Origin: Theobroma cacao
Taxonomy: Eukaryota; Streptophyta; Magnoliopsida; Malvales; Malvaceae
Length of the DNA: 64,000 bases
Direction: 5' to 3'
NCBI RefSeq assembly: GCF_000208745.1
Contig: NC_030853.1
Span: forward strand, 25,104,682 to 25,168,681
Part shown: one piece after another, positions 1 through 15,850 of the stretch
Layout: every line of letters begins with the position of its first letter
Numbering within the stretch: position 1 is the first letter of the stretch
Translations under genes and position numbers: made by a program
Notes under the pieces: generated by a model
The model's input: only the letters and a program-made list of their open reading frames with translations
Databases searched by the model: none
Told to the model about the DNA's origin: nothing

Positions 1-2468
1 GTACACATGATGTTGGAGATGAAGATGCCTTCATTGATGTAGAAGAAGAATGTATTGAAGATGATAACAGTGATGAAGATTATACCAGCATTCTTAGGCC
101 TGCTTTCATTGTAGAAGGGGAACCTGACTTTGATTCTGGTCCTCCAGAGGATGGATTAGAATATCTTAGGCGTGTCAGGTAATCATTCTTGATCTTTAAA
201 TTGTGAATTAATTTATTAGTTTATTTATGTATTGACAATGCGATTTTGTTTAGTGTTGAAATTTGAGGGTTAATTTGTTGTGGGCTATTCTAGGATTTTA
301 AGGAGATTAATTTAGGGTTGATTTGCTTGAAGCAGAACTGGATTTGAAGCAAGAAAAGAAAAGGATGATAATAAGATGTAGGTTTCACACCTATTCTTAG
401 GGATTGCTTCACAGTTCACACCAAGCCAAAGAAAGCACAACAGCTGCTGAATTCTTTTAAATATGTTCTCATGTAATTGAAAGAATTTGCATGTTAATAT
501 ATAGAGTTCCAGTAATTAGTTGTGTAATAGCTGTTACAATTCCTTAGTTCCACTGCCAGCCCAACATCCAAGGTGGGACTCCAGAGAAATCTGAACATAG
601 GTCCCAGTGTGACTAATCTATAACTAATTTAAACTTGCTGGAGTCTGGGTGCTGCAGCTGTAAAAACAGCAATGCCTGTTTAGGCTGGAATATCATCTAT
701 TCTGCGCTAAGTAAACTTCCCTTTTCTGAGTAAGAATTTCAACCACTGAACCCTAAATTACTCTTTCGCCAACTAATCAAACTTTAAATTAGAAGTTTTT
801 TGTTTCACCATAGTTTCCTTGTCAATTTGATGTAAACCTCCCTGGCTCTTCCAGGTTACGGTAATGGTGCCATGACCTGCATTAGAATGGTTTTTATCAT
901 CACTGATACTAGCACAAGTTTTATTTTCATAATTTGGTGGCCATTTCTCTGCGTATTAGGGTCGGTCTTATGGAGCTGCTGGTACAAAATACTCGTTTCC
1001 TTCTAGTTATTTTCTGTTGAGATATTAAATCTTATTATGAACCTCTTTGACTTTATTGCATTAATTTGTGAAATCCTTATTAGAGCTGTTTTTATGACTG
1101 ATAGGTGGAAAATTAATTTTTTCTAGGATTAATACAACTATGTTTTAATTGTATTGAGTACTTCTATTTCCTTTGTAGGTGGGAAGCTGCTCAAATTCCA
1201 AAAGTAACTATTGCCAAGCCTGACAGGACTAAATTGAACGAGGAACAAAGTGTTTACATGCCTCAGATTCCTGAAATTGCCAAGTGTCCAGAACATTTAC
1301 TGCCATTGAAACAGTGGGAGGAAGCATTTCTTGCTGATTTTTCCGAGCTACGACTGGTATTTACTTTTGGCCCCATTTCATTTTGTGTTTCTGTTTACAA
1401 GAGAACAGCTCTGCAGGTTTTATGTCCATCACTCCGTCTACCCTTTGAATGTCCTTTTATTTACATTTTTCCTTCCACCATCATCCCTTGACTCTGTGTG
1501 CTAACTGAATAATCTTGAAATTTTATATTGAAATGTGGAAAGTGCTTATGAAGTGAACCAAACAATCTATATCACCTAATGCTGCTTGCTTCCTACTTTT
1601 TCCATCATATTGTCCAAACGTTTGAAACTGAATTTCCTGATACAAAATGGAGCCTATAGGAATGAGGAAAGCCTTGATTTCTTCAAATTCTTTTTAGAAA
1701 TCCACATAATGCGATTTCTTTCCTTTCCACATTGTTATCCTAAACCATAGATGTCTTTTCTTTGTAGTAACAATTGGGAAATGAAAAAAAAAAACAACAC
1801 AAAGAGGAGGTTTTCTATAAAACCCCAGGACCTCAAGCTGATTACCTTTAAGATCTGGAGAACAGTAAATTTTTGGCAATTATGTACGCAAGGCAACTGG
1901 CTTTAACTTTTGGTTCCTCTCTTGATCTCAGACTCTGTCACATTTGGAGTATCCCAGCGTTGAAATTTCTTGTAAACTGCCAATGTTTACCGTTCAAGAG
2001 GACAACTTGTATCAGCTTCCTGAGAGTGGTGTTGAGAAATGTAACAACCTTACAACCAGTGAAGTCCTTTCTGACGGGACATCTTTGTCAAATGCTACAG
2101 ACACTGTGATTCTACTGTCTCATCAGAATCTGAGTGCTAAAACCTCTGTTAGTGATACTTGTGATGACTACCCAGCCTTGTCTGCCATTCAAAAGATGGA
2201 CTCTGTAGCTCGAGTTTCAATGCTTAGGAAACGCATAAGCTCAGTTGAGACCATGGCCTCACTGTCAAGGAGTAACTGCATGTGGCTATTTGCTTTATGT
2301 GCAGCAGTTGACACTCCTTTGGATGCCGATAGTTGTGCTTCTCTTCGAAGTCTGCTTCGGAAGTGTGCTAGCTTGAGAGCTCAGAAGTCTGAGGCAGATG
2401 ATGAAGTTGTTATGCTAAATATTCTGGCCACAATTGCGGGAAGATATTTTGGCCAGTCGGAAACCTGA
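1..2468 (+). CDS. GEMIN2: GEMIN2 / SIP1 (SMN-complex subunit), 3' part
   Basis: The last three coding exons are visible: before position 1 to 178 (reading frame from base 3), 1179-1356 and 1932-2468 (TGA). GT-AG introns are at 179-1178 and 1357-1931. The joined protein has an acidic stretch (EEECIEDDNSDEDY) and then the family signature EYLRRVRWEAAQIP, whose Arg codon is split across the first intron. KQWEEAFLADFSELR follows, and the C-terminal exon carries helical RVSMLRKRISSVETMASL and a tail ending GRYFGQSET. GEMIN2 binds SMN and the Sm ring and helps assemble spliceosomal snRNPs in the cytoplasm; in Arabidopsis it also affects clock-linked alternative splicing. The N-terminal part and promoter lie outside the window. 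The Met codons inside exon 2 are not starts. The family assignment is firm; the middle of the third exon (about residues 140-190 of the visible part) is less conserved. Confidence 0.9.
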
Positions 2469-3022
2469 AGGTTCACCCATCTCAGGGCTTGTATTTATGC
2501 TGGTTGTATGAAATTGTTAAGTTCTTAATCAGCATGTGGTTCTATGCTCTATCATATTATGAAGAAATTTTGAGGTTTTTGGAGAGAAACAACCATCATT
2601 TTTCCTAAGCGGATGCAAGGTTTGTGGAACAAGTAAGACAAATGCAGTTGTTTAGTTTGTGAATGTTTTGCAATTTTGAACGATCCAGTGTGTTGTATTG
2701 CAAAGAGAAATGTTGGACGGTATGCAGGTTGTTGAAATGATTATAACTTAAGCAATTATTCTGTGGTAGCATATTTTCCTTTCAAGGAAATCATAATACT
2801 CATAAAGAAAGTTTTTAACTCTTTGCAGAACTTGTTCCATGGCAGGTTTTGGATACAAGAGATACATGCTGACATGTAGTTACTTGATTGCTGTTAAAGA
2901 AATTAGTCATTGAATTCTAAATAGAAAAATCTAAAAAATGAAAATCTGTCTGAACAGTTCAGAAAAGGCGGTAGCCTTTTCCAGCTTTTGTGGCGAATTG
3001 TCATGTATTTTCTTTGGTTTAA
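2469..3022. other. 3' flank of GEMIN2 before the MIR398 promoter
   Basis: About 550 bases follow the GEMIN2 stop. The first 200-300 bases are presumably its 3' UTR. I see no coding potential or repeat here. The GTAC-rich MIR398 promoter begins at the right edge. Confidence 0.5.
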
Positions 3023-3215
3023 GTACGTAAAATAACATCTAGAAATCTTCATCGAATGCTAGCTTAGATTGTCCTTTTAACATTGCATAGTACACACTAA
3101 CGAAGGAGTGAAATCAGGGAGTACAAAGTTGTACTGACTCCTACCAACTATGATTGATTTTTCAACTCTAAAGCTGTACTGTTGTAGCCTTGTGTAGTAC
3201 ATTTGAGGCATGTAC
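3023..3215 (+). promoter_or_regulatory. Cluster of seven GTAC copper-response cores (SPL7-type)
   Basis: GTAC occurs at 3023, 3090, 3121, 3131, 3176, 3197 and 3212, seven times in 193 bases; chance predicts fewer than one. GTAC is the core bound by the plant copper regulator SPL7 (Crr1 in Chlamydomonas) and is typical of MIR398 promoters, which are switched on when copper is scarce. The cluster sits 30-230 bases upstream of the TATA box and ends about 90 bases before the hairpin, as expected for the MIR398 promoter. The motifs are seen directly; SPL7 binding is inferred. Confidence 0.75.
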
Positions 3216-3245
3216 TGACTAGTGAATTAGATTTAGAATGTGGTT

Positions 3246-3252
3246 TATATAA
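3246..3252 (+). promoter_or_regulatory. TATA box of MIR398
   Basis: TATATAA lies 31 bases after the last GTAC core and about 58 bases before the hairpin. A start of transcription near 3275-3285 would place the stem-loop near the 5' end of the primary transcript. Position and match are good; the start site itself is inferred. Confidence 0.6.
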
Positions 3253-3326
3253 TTCTGAATCATTTGTCTGAGATCTGCATCTCCAAGTTGTGAGCCGAAA
3301 GTTGTTAATGGTGGAGGAGCCCAACA

Positions 3327-3347
3327 GGAGCGACATGAGAACACATG
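3327..3347 (+). ncRNA. miR398* passenger strand
   Basis: The 5'-arm partner starts GGAGCGACATGAGAAC and ends ACATG. It leaves the usual two-base 3' overhang against the mature strand. One A-G and one or two further mismatches occur in the duplex. Confidence 0.75.
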
Positions 3348-3388
3348 TGGCCACTCTTGAAGGACAAACCTTATCCTGTGTGTTTTGA

Positions 3389-3409
3389 TGTGTTCTCAGG
3401 TCGCCCCTG
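3389..3409 (+). ncRNA. miR398: Mature miR398 (b/c type)
   Basis: The 21 bases start TGTGTTCTCAGGTCGCCC and end CTG. This is the widespread miR398b/c form with G at position 14, where Arabidopsis miR398a has A. It begins with U, as expected for AGO1 loading. Confidence 0.93.
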
Positions 3410-3432
3410 CAGGGCTTTCCTTCACCTTCTGA

Positions 3433-5456
3433 TTGTGTCACACTTCATTTTGATAGCCATATTGGTGAGTTTGACTTTCCCTTTTTTTCTTCCTATTCTT
3501 TCTATTTTTGTTACTGAAGCTTGATAAAAGTAAATTAGGAGATACCCTTTGCTTCAAAAATATATTTTTTCCATTTGCATATTTTGACTTATTCCTTCAG
3601 CTTTTGCATTTCATTTCACGTGCCAAATGGTCAAAGCAAAGATGAAGCTCCGCAACCACTACCTAACTACCTTAGTTAAAAGTCAGGGTGCATTGATATC
3701 ACCTGGTTTTTACCAGTTTGCATTGAGACTACAAGGTACTCTTTGCTTCAAATAGGTTTATACCTGGCAAAAGCAGAATATGGAGTTGAATCTTTCCCAG
3801 TGCTACAGTTTGGATTTTACTATGCTAATATTTGCTTGTGGATAGATACTCCCCAATTGACACTATAACACCATCTAGGCGAACCCATAAGCTAGGAATA
3901 AAGAAGGCAGCGCAATTGATAGAAAAGCAATATTGGGAGGGGAAAGAAAGAGTAAAATAAACAAAACGGTCAAACAGTTACTAGTCATTACACCACCATC
4001 CACTAATATGTTTATAGCAGACTCATTGGGGTCTAACTTTCCTTCAGAAACACACCCATCAATTTAGACCCCGGATGTATTCCTTACAGATTGGTAAACT
4101 TTTAAATTATAAACTCAGCTGCAATTCAATAATTCATCATAGTAGCACTACTAACTTTTGCAACCATAGAACATGATGAGCTGAGTCAACTTTGATTCTG
4201 GTGATATACAAAGGATTATGAACTCCACATTATAAGAAGTTTTATGAGTCAAAAATGGATAATATAACATTGTGATGTGCCTGCTGTGTGCTCTAATTGC
4301 CCATACAGATTTAAAAAGGAGATGCAGGGATGATTGGAGCTTCGTCACTCACCAGCATTAACAGTCCTATTTCGGTGAAGCTGCGCATGATATTGCAAGG
4401 GAGGTCCTTCCTTCTGACTGATAGATTATGTTAGGGGCACTATGTTTGTCTGTGTGTGTCTGCTGGTTGGGTTTATAGTCCTTTCATTATGTATTCAAGA
4501 TTTGTACTGCCAGGTTTATTCATTATTTGAGGTCATATTTGTTATCATCACTCCAAGTTGTTATTTTAAGCTTTCTTAAATCAAATGCTAGCTAGAACCC
4601 TAGAAATTGAATCAAATTAATGTGATTTAGCAGAGGTCTAGTTCATGAATCTTTTCTTTATGAAAGTACACGACTATAATCAAAGAAATCAAGATAAAAA
4701 TCAAAACAATATCAAACAAATTTCACATATGTGATGTGAGACTTAAATATGAGATTCCTTCTTTACTTAGCCTAATGAATTATTTGATACCAAAGCAAGT
4801 CGAAGTGAGCAAAATCCTAGAATTGCCTTTGTCATAATGTTACACCTAAAATTAGTTGGGTTTGGTCCAAAGGAGTGAACAAGATGATCTATTTACAGAA
4901 GCAAGCAATCCTAGATTGATTGAATTTCGTCTAAAGGTGTGAACAAGATGATCAATTTATACAAGTTTCATTCTTGGATTTGATTGGAGAATCTAGAGAA
5001 AGTTTCTATATAGAAAACCAATCAAACATGTAGTTTTAAACCTTTCATTTCAGGTATTTGGCATTCCTTATTTCCATCCTTAACAACTAAAATCAATCAA
5101 AAACAGCCAAGTCTATGTTTATTGAATGCCATTTTACCTTCAAAAAGATGACCTTAGAAAGAGAAGCAACTACATATACAAAGGAGTCTGTCTCTGGTTA
5201 GGGACTACCTAAAAAGACATCCCTTCGACAATAATGCAATATTGTATATACAAAACTATCTATGACCATCCACAACTTCTCAACTATAAAATGTTTAAGA
5301 GCAAAACGCCCTAATTAAGTCATCTAAATATTTTAAGATACCAATCTTTCCACATAGATGCATAGAAAGATGAGAACACACCTCCAATGGCCCCTAGGAT
5401 AAGCTACCAACTTCATACAACCGCAAGCCGGCAGTATTTCCTTGTTTCATTGATAA
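3433..5456. other. Intergenic region between MIR398 and INT1-like gene
   Basis: I see no gene. The first few hundred bases would be the 3' part of the MIR398 transcript, and the stretch before 5456 the 3' UTR of the transporter on the opposite strand. A small diverged direct repeat, sharing GTGAACAAGATGATC, is near 4850-4955. The rest is AT-rich unique-looking sequence. Confidence 0.5.
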
Positions 5457-10106
<4,650 letters not shown>

Positions 10107-11300
10107 CTCCTTTCCTCTCTTTTCAGCAATTAATTCAACCCCCCCAAACCAAAAAAAAAAGAAAAAAAACTCAAATTCCCAGGAACTTAACTCCCAACAA
10201 GCAACACTTTCTCAATTTGGTCGTCAGCTGATTCCCAACAACCTTTTCTCTAAATTCTTCCTCACCCAACAATGAACGATTCAAGATTATAAATTTTAAC
10301 ACTTCACTCTTGAATTCTGATGATATTAGAGGAAAAGTTAATGAGTTTTCAAGGATCAAGAATCTCCCTAATGCCCAGAAATAAAAATATACACTTTCTT
10401 GCCTGGGTTATAGTCAAAACTCAAAAAATGATTAACCAATGAAACAGAGCATGCATTAAAAACCAAAAACTTCAATTTTAAGGAAAGCTGAATTCTCGTC
10501 AGTTACAAAAAAAAAATGACTTTTTTTTCCTCCGAGAGACTATGAATCCAATTTGATTTTCCCAGAGAAATGTTGGGGATTTTAAACAATAATTTCCCCT
10601 TTTTCTGCCTGGAAGAGAGAAAGAGACGGTAAGAAAAGTGCAAAAGGATGACGATGATTGAGAGAGACGAGGGTGGGAGGAAAATTTTATAGACAAAGTT
10701 TGAAACGCAATAATAAAAAGTATAAAACGATGGCTACGCTAACCACCTATGGAATCCTACGCCTAATACCTACTTAAATGCCACCCAACCCAAGATTATT
10801 AAGTGGTAGATTCATAAAATACGTTACTTTACTGCTAATTAGAGAAGATATGGATCATGGATAGCGTTGAAAACGTGGAGTTCACTTTTTAAGGTTAGTT
10901 TTTAGGACATAAATTTCATTATCGAAGTAGATTTACAAGACGTATAACCTCTCGAGTAGGTAAAGTATGTTTACTCGCTCGTGACACTGCTTGAGCTTCA
11001 ATATATTATCGATGACGGTTGGACTTGGTTTGGTGTCCGTGGAATTCCAAACGTGTGATCACGCGTGGTCTTTGCGAGTCTTCTCGCTCTGTAAGAAATG
11101 TTTGGTTGATAAAGTCGGTGAAGCGGTGAGGGCCACGTGTTCTATCCAGGCAGACGCTGGCTTTTCTTTTTGTTTTTTGTGGGGTCCATGAAGGATTATC
11201 ATATTCTTTTGGATCAAATTGAGAAATTAGATAAGTTAAATTAGCCACATGATGTTTTAATTATCATAATCTTTGTCTTAATTTTCATAATCTTTGTCTT
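10107..11300. other. Promoter and 5' flank of the INT1-like gene
   Basis: Minus-strand promoter and leader region. The leader strand has CT-rich runs. GC is higher near 11030-11190, with ACGTGT/ACGCGT-type elements (ABRE-like) near 11050 and 11132. A 25-base direct repeat (TCATAATCTTTGTCTTAATT) is tandemly duplicated at about 11264-11303. No convincing protein is encoded. Confidence 0.35.
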
Positions 11301-13415
11301 AATTTATTGACCCTCAACACAACTTTTAGGAGGTCAACATTGTTTTATTTTATATTTTTAACCACAAAAAAGAGTTTAAAAGCCACTTGTCTTTTGTAAT
11401 AACTATTTTTTTATGAGAGTCTTTTAGTAATAATTTATTTAGTTAATTTATTTAATTGTTTTGAATATTATTTATTTAACTATTATTTTTTATTAATTTT
11501 ATTTAAATTTTTATATTTTTATTTTATATCAAACAAACTCTTGTAAATAAGTATTGTTACTCAAATTATTATTTATCATTTTATATCGTTACATAATATA
11601 TTAATATGTTAGATTGAATGATGTCATGGTCATATAATATTAATTTTTATCTTCCATGTTAATATCACATGATATTAAAAAATTAAATGATATTTTGATT
11701 AATTTGATTTAAAATAAAAAATTTTAATTGAATACAATAAAAAATTTAAAAACTTGTTTAAATGTTCTTAAATGGTTCAAAGACATTTTAAAATATTATG
11801 AAAATTTTTAAATAAAAGAAGCTTTCAAACTAAATAAATCATCTTAGTTTAATTTTGAATGCAATTTGCACCATTAGCAAAAAGATTGCAATTTATATCT
11901 TGGGGGGGCTTGCATGACCTGTGATCATTAGCTATATGTTATAAACATTGCGATTTTATATTTTAATGGCTTTGAACTATATATTTATATATTAAATGAT
12001 TTCATTTACATAATAAGAATAATCTTCTTTTATCATAGTATTCTATTCTTTTTAATTTAAGATTTGAATCAAAATTTCTAAATTAAAATTTTTATGATTT
12101 TATCATTATAATAATATATAATGATAATGATTTTAGGTTACATAATAAGAAGATAATCTTTTGTTATCTTGTAAAATACAGTATTATTTTTTTAATTTAA
12201 AGATTTGAAAAAATTTCCCAGTTTTATCTTAAAAATATTAAACTTTTATCATTAAAAGATATTTTAATATGAATGTCGTAACTAGATTTCATGTTTCTTT
12301 TGTAGACAAATATACACCGCTCATTATGTGCACAAGACAACAGATGCTATTAGCCAAAAATGGTTCAAAGTTGAAGACTCAAGATACAAACGTGCGTGCA
12401 TATAATAATTAATAAACATAGGCAATCTCTGGTCCATATATATATATTAAAACTTTTTTAATAAGCATACCTACCGCTATTTTATTTATTTGATTAAAAA
12501 TGCAACGAAATTTAAAATATTTTAAGGTCGAATAGGATAAATGTTTATACCCAAAATTAACATCCTCTCTAAGGCCTCAATAATTTGTTACCTAATTTAC
12601 TTTCTTATGGTGCAAATACATATAAACTAATACGGTAATCCAGTCCATCAGTTGCATTAAACAATAGTAATTACTGGGTGTGATCATATCAGCACAGACC
12701 AAATTTTATCAGAATTCTGCAGTTACACGTGTTTGAACGAAAATAATATCAGAATTGATGACCTCGTGGGAACTCTTCCTGTTGCACGACACTGACTACT
12801 GATGGAAACCAGAACCATGCACTTCGTCTGCCAATTGGGGACCCAGAACAATATGAGCCATGAACTCCACAGCCCATTATTAACATTTCTTGTATGAAAA
12901 GTGAAAATGTACAGGTTTTGAGGACAGGAAAATTTACTACAACACTACTGTTACCTAATTAACAGCGTGTGGAAGCCTGTCTACAGGCATACGAATCGTG
13001 ATTCATTTCATGGTGTTGAAACTTTTTGCTACCTTACAAAAGGCATAGAGGGTAGGAGCCAAAATCACCAGCCATCTGTAAGTTGTCCACACCACTTGTT
13101 TATTTCAGAGTTTATGTCGTTATCAATATCCCCGTCCGACAGTAGTTTACTCAACGCCAAAACCCTTGATTAGTTCGATGAATGACTCCATTATTCTCTT
13201 GCATGTTCGTTTGGTAGGAATTTTCCACCTCTGTTTTCCCTCAAGGTGAAATGTTTGTGAGACTGAGGAGTCATTTTTCTGATACAAATCTTAGTCGACA
13301 ATCTGACATGACTCCAATTACATGACTCTTTAGGGTCAAGGCAAAATCGAAACCGCAAGGCCACCAAGATATATTAGCCGTTGCCTTTATCACTGTACGT
13401 GATTGTGACCTAATA
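11301..13415. other. AT-rich intergenic DNA with degenerate repeats
   Basis: Very AT-rich sequence without coding potential. Around 11590-11760 it resembles the inverted arms at 30830-32220 (GTCATG, ATCACATGATATT and TTAATTGAATACAAT-like stretches). About 12003-12260 holds a diverged tandem duplication with a period near 133. From 12600 composition is more ordinary, but I find no gene. Confidence 0.4.
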
Positions 13416-15090
13416 TGGATTTGATCTTATCTTATCAAAGGCGTAATATGCATTGGTGAAAAAACCTACATATAATTGAGTCATGCACGAAGGATATATG
13501 TATCCAACACAACAATCTTGACAAATAAGCTTCTACACTCTTTTTTCAACTTCTTCTCCAACCCACCATTTCTACCATTCTTTTATTGACAGCTGGTTGG
13601 CTAGAAACTCCTAACGAATGCCACATGGACAAAGGAAACAATTGTGTAAGTGATGACATTGTGAAGGAGAAGTGGACGGCTCATAATATTCCATCCATGT
13701 CATCTTAATTTGTGTGGCTCTCCGAGCTCCAAATATTTTTGCTAAATGTCACCACCATGTCCTCACCCATCATGGTATAGTGTATGTTTCACGTGTCATA
13801 TTTTCAATGCAAAAACATGCATGATAGATAGGAAAAAATTTATATTTATTTACTCAAAATTCACTTCATCTCTTATTGATATCGGTTTTGTGATATTCTA
13901 TCTTATCCTTGCATTAACTCTTTACCTATAGAGACCCATAAAGGAAAAAAACTCTTATATTATCTGAGTCTAGTTTAACCTTATATCTCTTATGAGGTTT
14001 TATATCAGTGAAGATTTAAGTTTGCTCTAATACCACTATCACTGGTTCATATTTTTAATTCAAAAAACATATTTAATAAATGATGAAAGGTCCATATTTA
14101 TATACCTAAGACCCATTTCATTTTTTATTGATATAGAACCTGTGACATATGTATAATCTTTCTTATCTAAAACAACGTATACTATACTTGCTTTCAGTAA
14201 TGTCAATATTCCCTCATCATCAAGCCTTTGATTTAAAGCATATTGAGATGAGAAACTTTGATTGATTATGGTTTCAAAACTTAATGAAACTTGATATATG
14301 ATATTTTAAAGGATAAAATACCTTGACTTCTTTAAGTTTTAATCATAATTTTACATAGGTTTACTACTATTTAAAATAAATAGTTCACACTAAACGTGTA
14401 AATGACGTTAACGGATAAACATTAAATGTCTAAAATACCTTCCTTTTTTCTTCACTCTTTTTCACTATTTTTCTTTTTCCCAGGCTGGTTGGTGATGCTC
14501 TTTTACTTCAACTGGCTACTGTGTAGCCAGATCTGGCCGTTGAATGCCAGATTCAGCCTAATCTCCCTTAAGGAGTTGAAGGGAGCATGGCCAGATTGCA
14601 TTCGGTCGGAGCTAAATCTGTCACTCCATTTTGACTGTGAGAACGCTAAATGTAGTGAAGAGAATTTTCTTTTGAATAGAAGAGAAAAAAAATTTAAAAA
14701 TAAAAATTATAATTTATATAGTGTGATAATTTTTAAAATTAATGAAAGAGAACATTGTTCGAGAAATATTATTATGTCATTAAACTAACAATATTAACGG
14801 TTGAACTTATGTGTTTAGTTAAAGATATTATTTTGAGTCAAACTGTTCGTGTGAAATTATAATGAAAACTTAAAAAGTCAAAGTATTTTGCTTATTTTAT
14901 ATTGTAGATCAAATTAAAATATAATTCTCAAAATGATTAAAATGAAATAAAGAGATTACTATTTTTCAATTTTATAACATAAAATTTAATTTATTTAATT
15001 ATTGTGGAGTTGATAAATCATATTATGAGCTTTTAATTATTCAAAGAGGACTTTTGGCTTGAACAAAACCCAAGTCATTTGATCGAAGAC
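13416..15090. repeat. Segmental duplication, copy A (with two insertions)
   Basis: This segment aligns with 15140-15850. Shared landmarks include GTATCCAACACAACAATC, TTGGCTAGAAACTCC, ACATGGACAAAGGAAACAAT, CCATCCATGTCATCTT, ATCTAAAACAACGTATACTA and TGAGATGAGAAACTTTG. Copy A carries two stretches missing from copy B: about 13795-14165, itself made of two diverged direct repeats (around 13795-13920 and 14047-14165), and the Mutator-like element 14311-14892. Divergence is obvious, so the event is not recent. No conserved reading frame runs through both copies. Confidence 0.8.
14311..14892. mobile_element. Non-autonomous Mutator-like element (582 bp)
   Basis: The ends are imperfect inverted repeats of about 48 bases: the left begins GGATAAAATACCTTGACTTC and the right, read inward on the other strand, begins AGCAAAATACTTTGACTTTT; both continue TTTAAGTTTT(A/C)AT(C/T)ATAATTT. 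It is flanked by near-identical 9-base direct repeats, TATTTTAAA (14302-14310) and TATTTTATA (14893-14901), the target duplication length of Mutator-like elements. The duplicated copy B lacks it, so an empty-site comparison exists within the window. The interior has a moderately GC-rich core but no transposase. Confidence 0.75.
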
Positions 15091-15139
15091 AATTAAGGCT
15101 AAACAAGGAAAAAAATAGAATTTTTACTGAAATTTGTTG

Positions 15140-15850
15140 AGGAAAAGAGTGGATTTGATCGTATCGCCTAATATATATGCATGGAAAAAAAAACCTACAT
15201 AAAATTAAGTCATACACAAAGGATGTATGCATCCAACACAACAATCATGACAAATAAGCTTCTGCGCTCTTCTTCTTCTTCTTCTTCTCCACCCCATATT
15301 TCCACCATTTTTTATTGACAGCCGGTTGGCTAGAAACTCCCAACGAACGTCACATGGACAAAGGAAACAATTGTGTGAGTACTGAAATTGTGAAGGAGAC
15401 GTAGACAGCTCACAATTTTCCATCCATGTCATCTTCATTTGCGTGGCTCTCAGAACTCGGAAATATTTTTTGCAAAATGTCACCACCAGCTGTTATGTCC
15501 TCACCCAACATGACATAGTCTATGCTCCTTCCTACCTATCTAAAACAACGTATACTAGACCTGCTTTGGATAATGTCTATATTCCCTTATCATCAAGTCT
15601 TTGATATGAAGAAGATTGAGATGAGAAACTTTGTTTGATAATGGTTTCCAAACCTAATGAAACTTGACATATGATATTCTAAATTGTAGATTAGATTGAA
15701 ACATAATTCTTGAAACTAGAAGAATGAGATAAGCGTTGATTATTTTTTAATTATATAATATATAAAATTTAATTTGTTTGATTACTGTGGAGTTAATAAA
15801 CCAGATCATGAGCTTTTAATTATTCAAAGATGACTTTTGGTTTGAGCGAT
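15140..15850. repeat. Segmental duplication, copy B
   Basis: Counterpart of copy A without either insertion. It contains a (TTC)n microsatellite at about 15269-15288 where copy A has a shorter pyrimidine tract. The right end merges into the 273-base tandem repeat. Confidence 0.8.

Larger units (their letters stand above)
3305..3432 (+). ncRNA. MIR398: MIR398 precursor hairpin
   Basis: The two arms (about 3310-3347 and 3389-3426) form an imperfect stem: a left arm starting GGTGGAGGAGCCC and containing GCGACATGAGAACACAT pairs with a right arm ATGTGTTCTCAGGTCGC ending in GGGCTTTCCTTCACC. The loop is about 41 bases. The mature sequence lies on the 3' arm, as in all plant MIR398 genes. miR398 guides cleavage or repression of mRNAs for Cu/Zn superoxide dismutases (CSD1, CSD2), their chaperone CCS and COX5b, sparing copper for plastocyanin. 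It is an independent unit 0.85 kb downstream of GEMIN2 on the same strand, with its own TATA box and copper-response elements. The pairing and mature match are seen directly; expression and targets come from family knowledge. Confidence 0.93.

Noticed and set aside
3148..3441. 97-codon minus-strand frame
   Set aside because: It is antisense to the MIR398 hairpin and exists because of the conserved stem sequence. It has no recognisable domain.
14426..14788. 120-codon plus-strand frame
   Set aside because: It lies wholly inside the Mutator-like element, has low-complexity ends and no similarity to transposase; likely chance.
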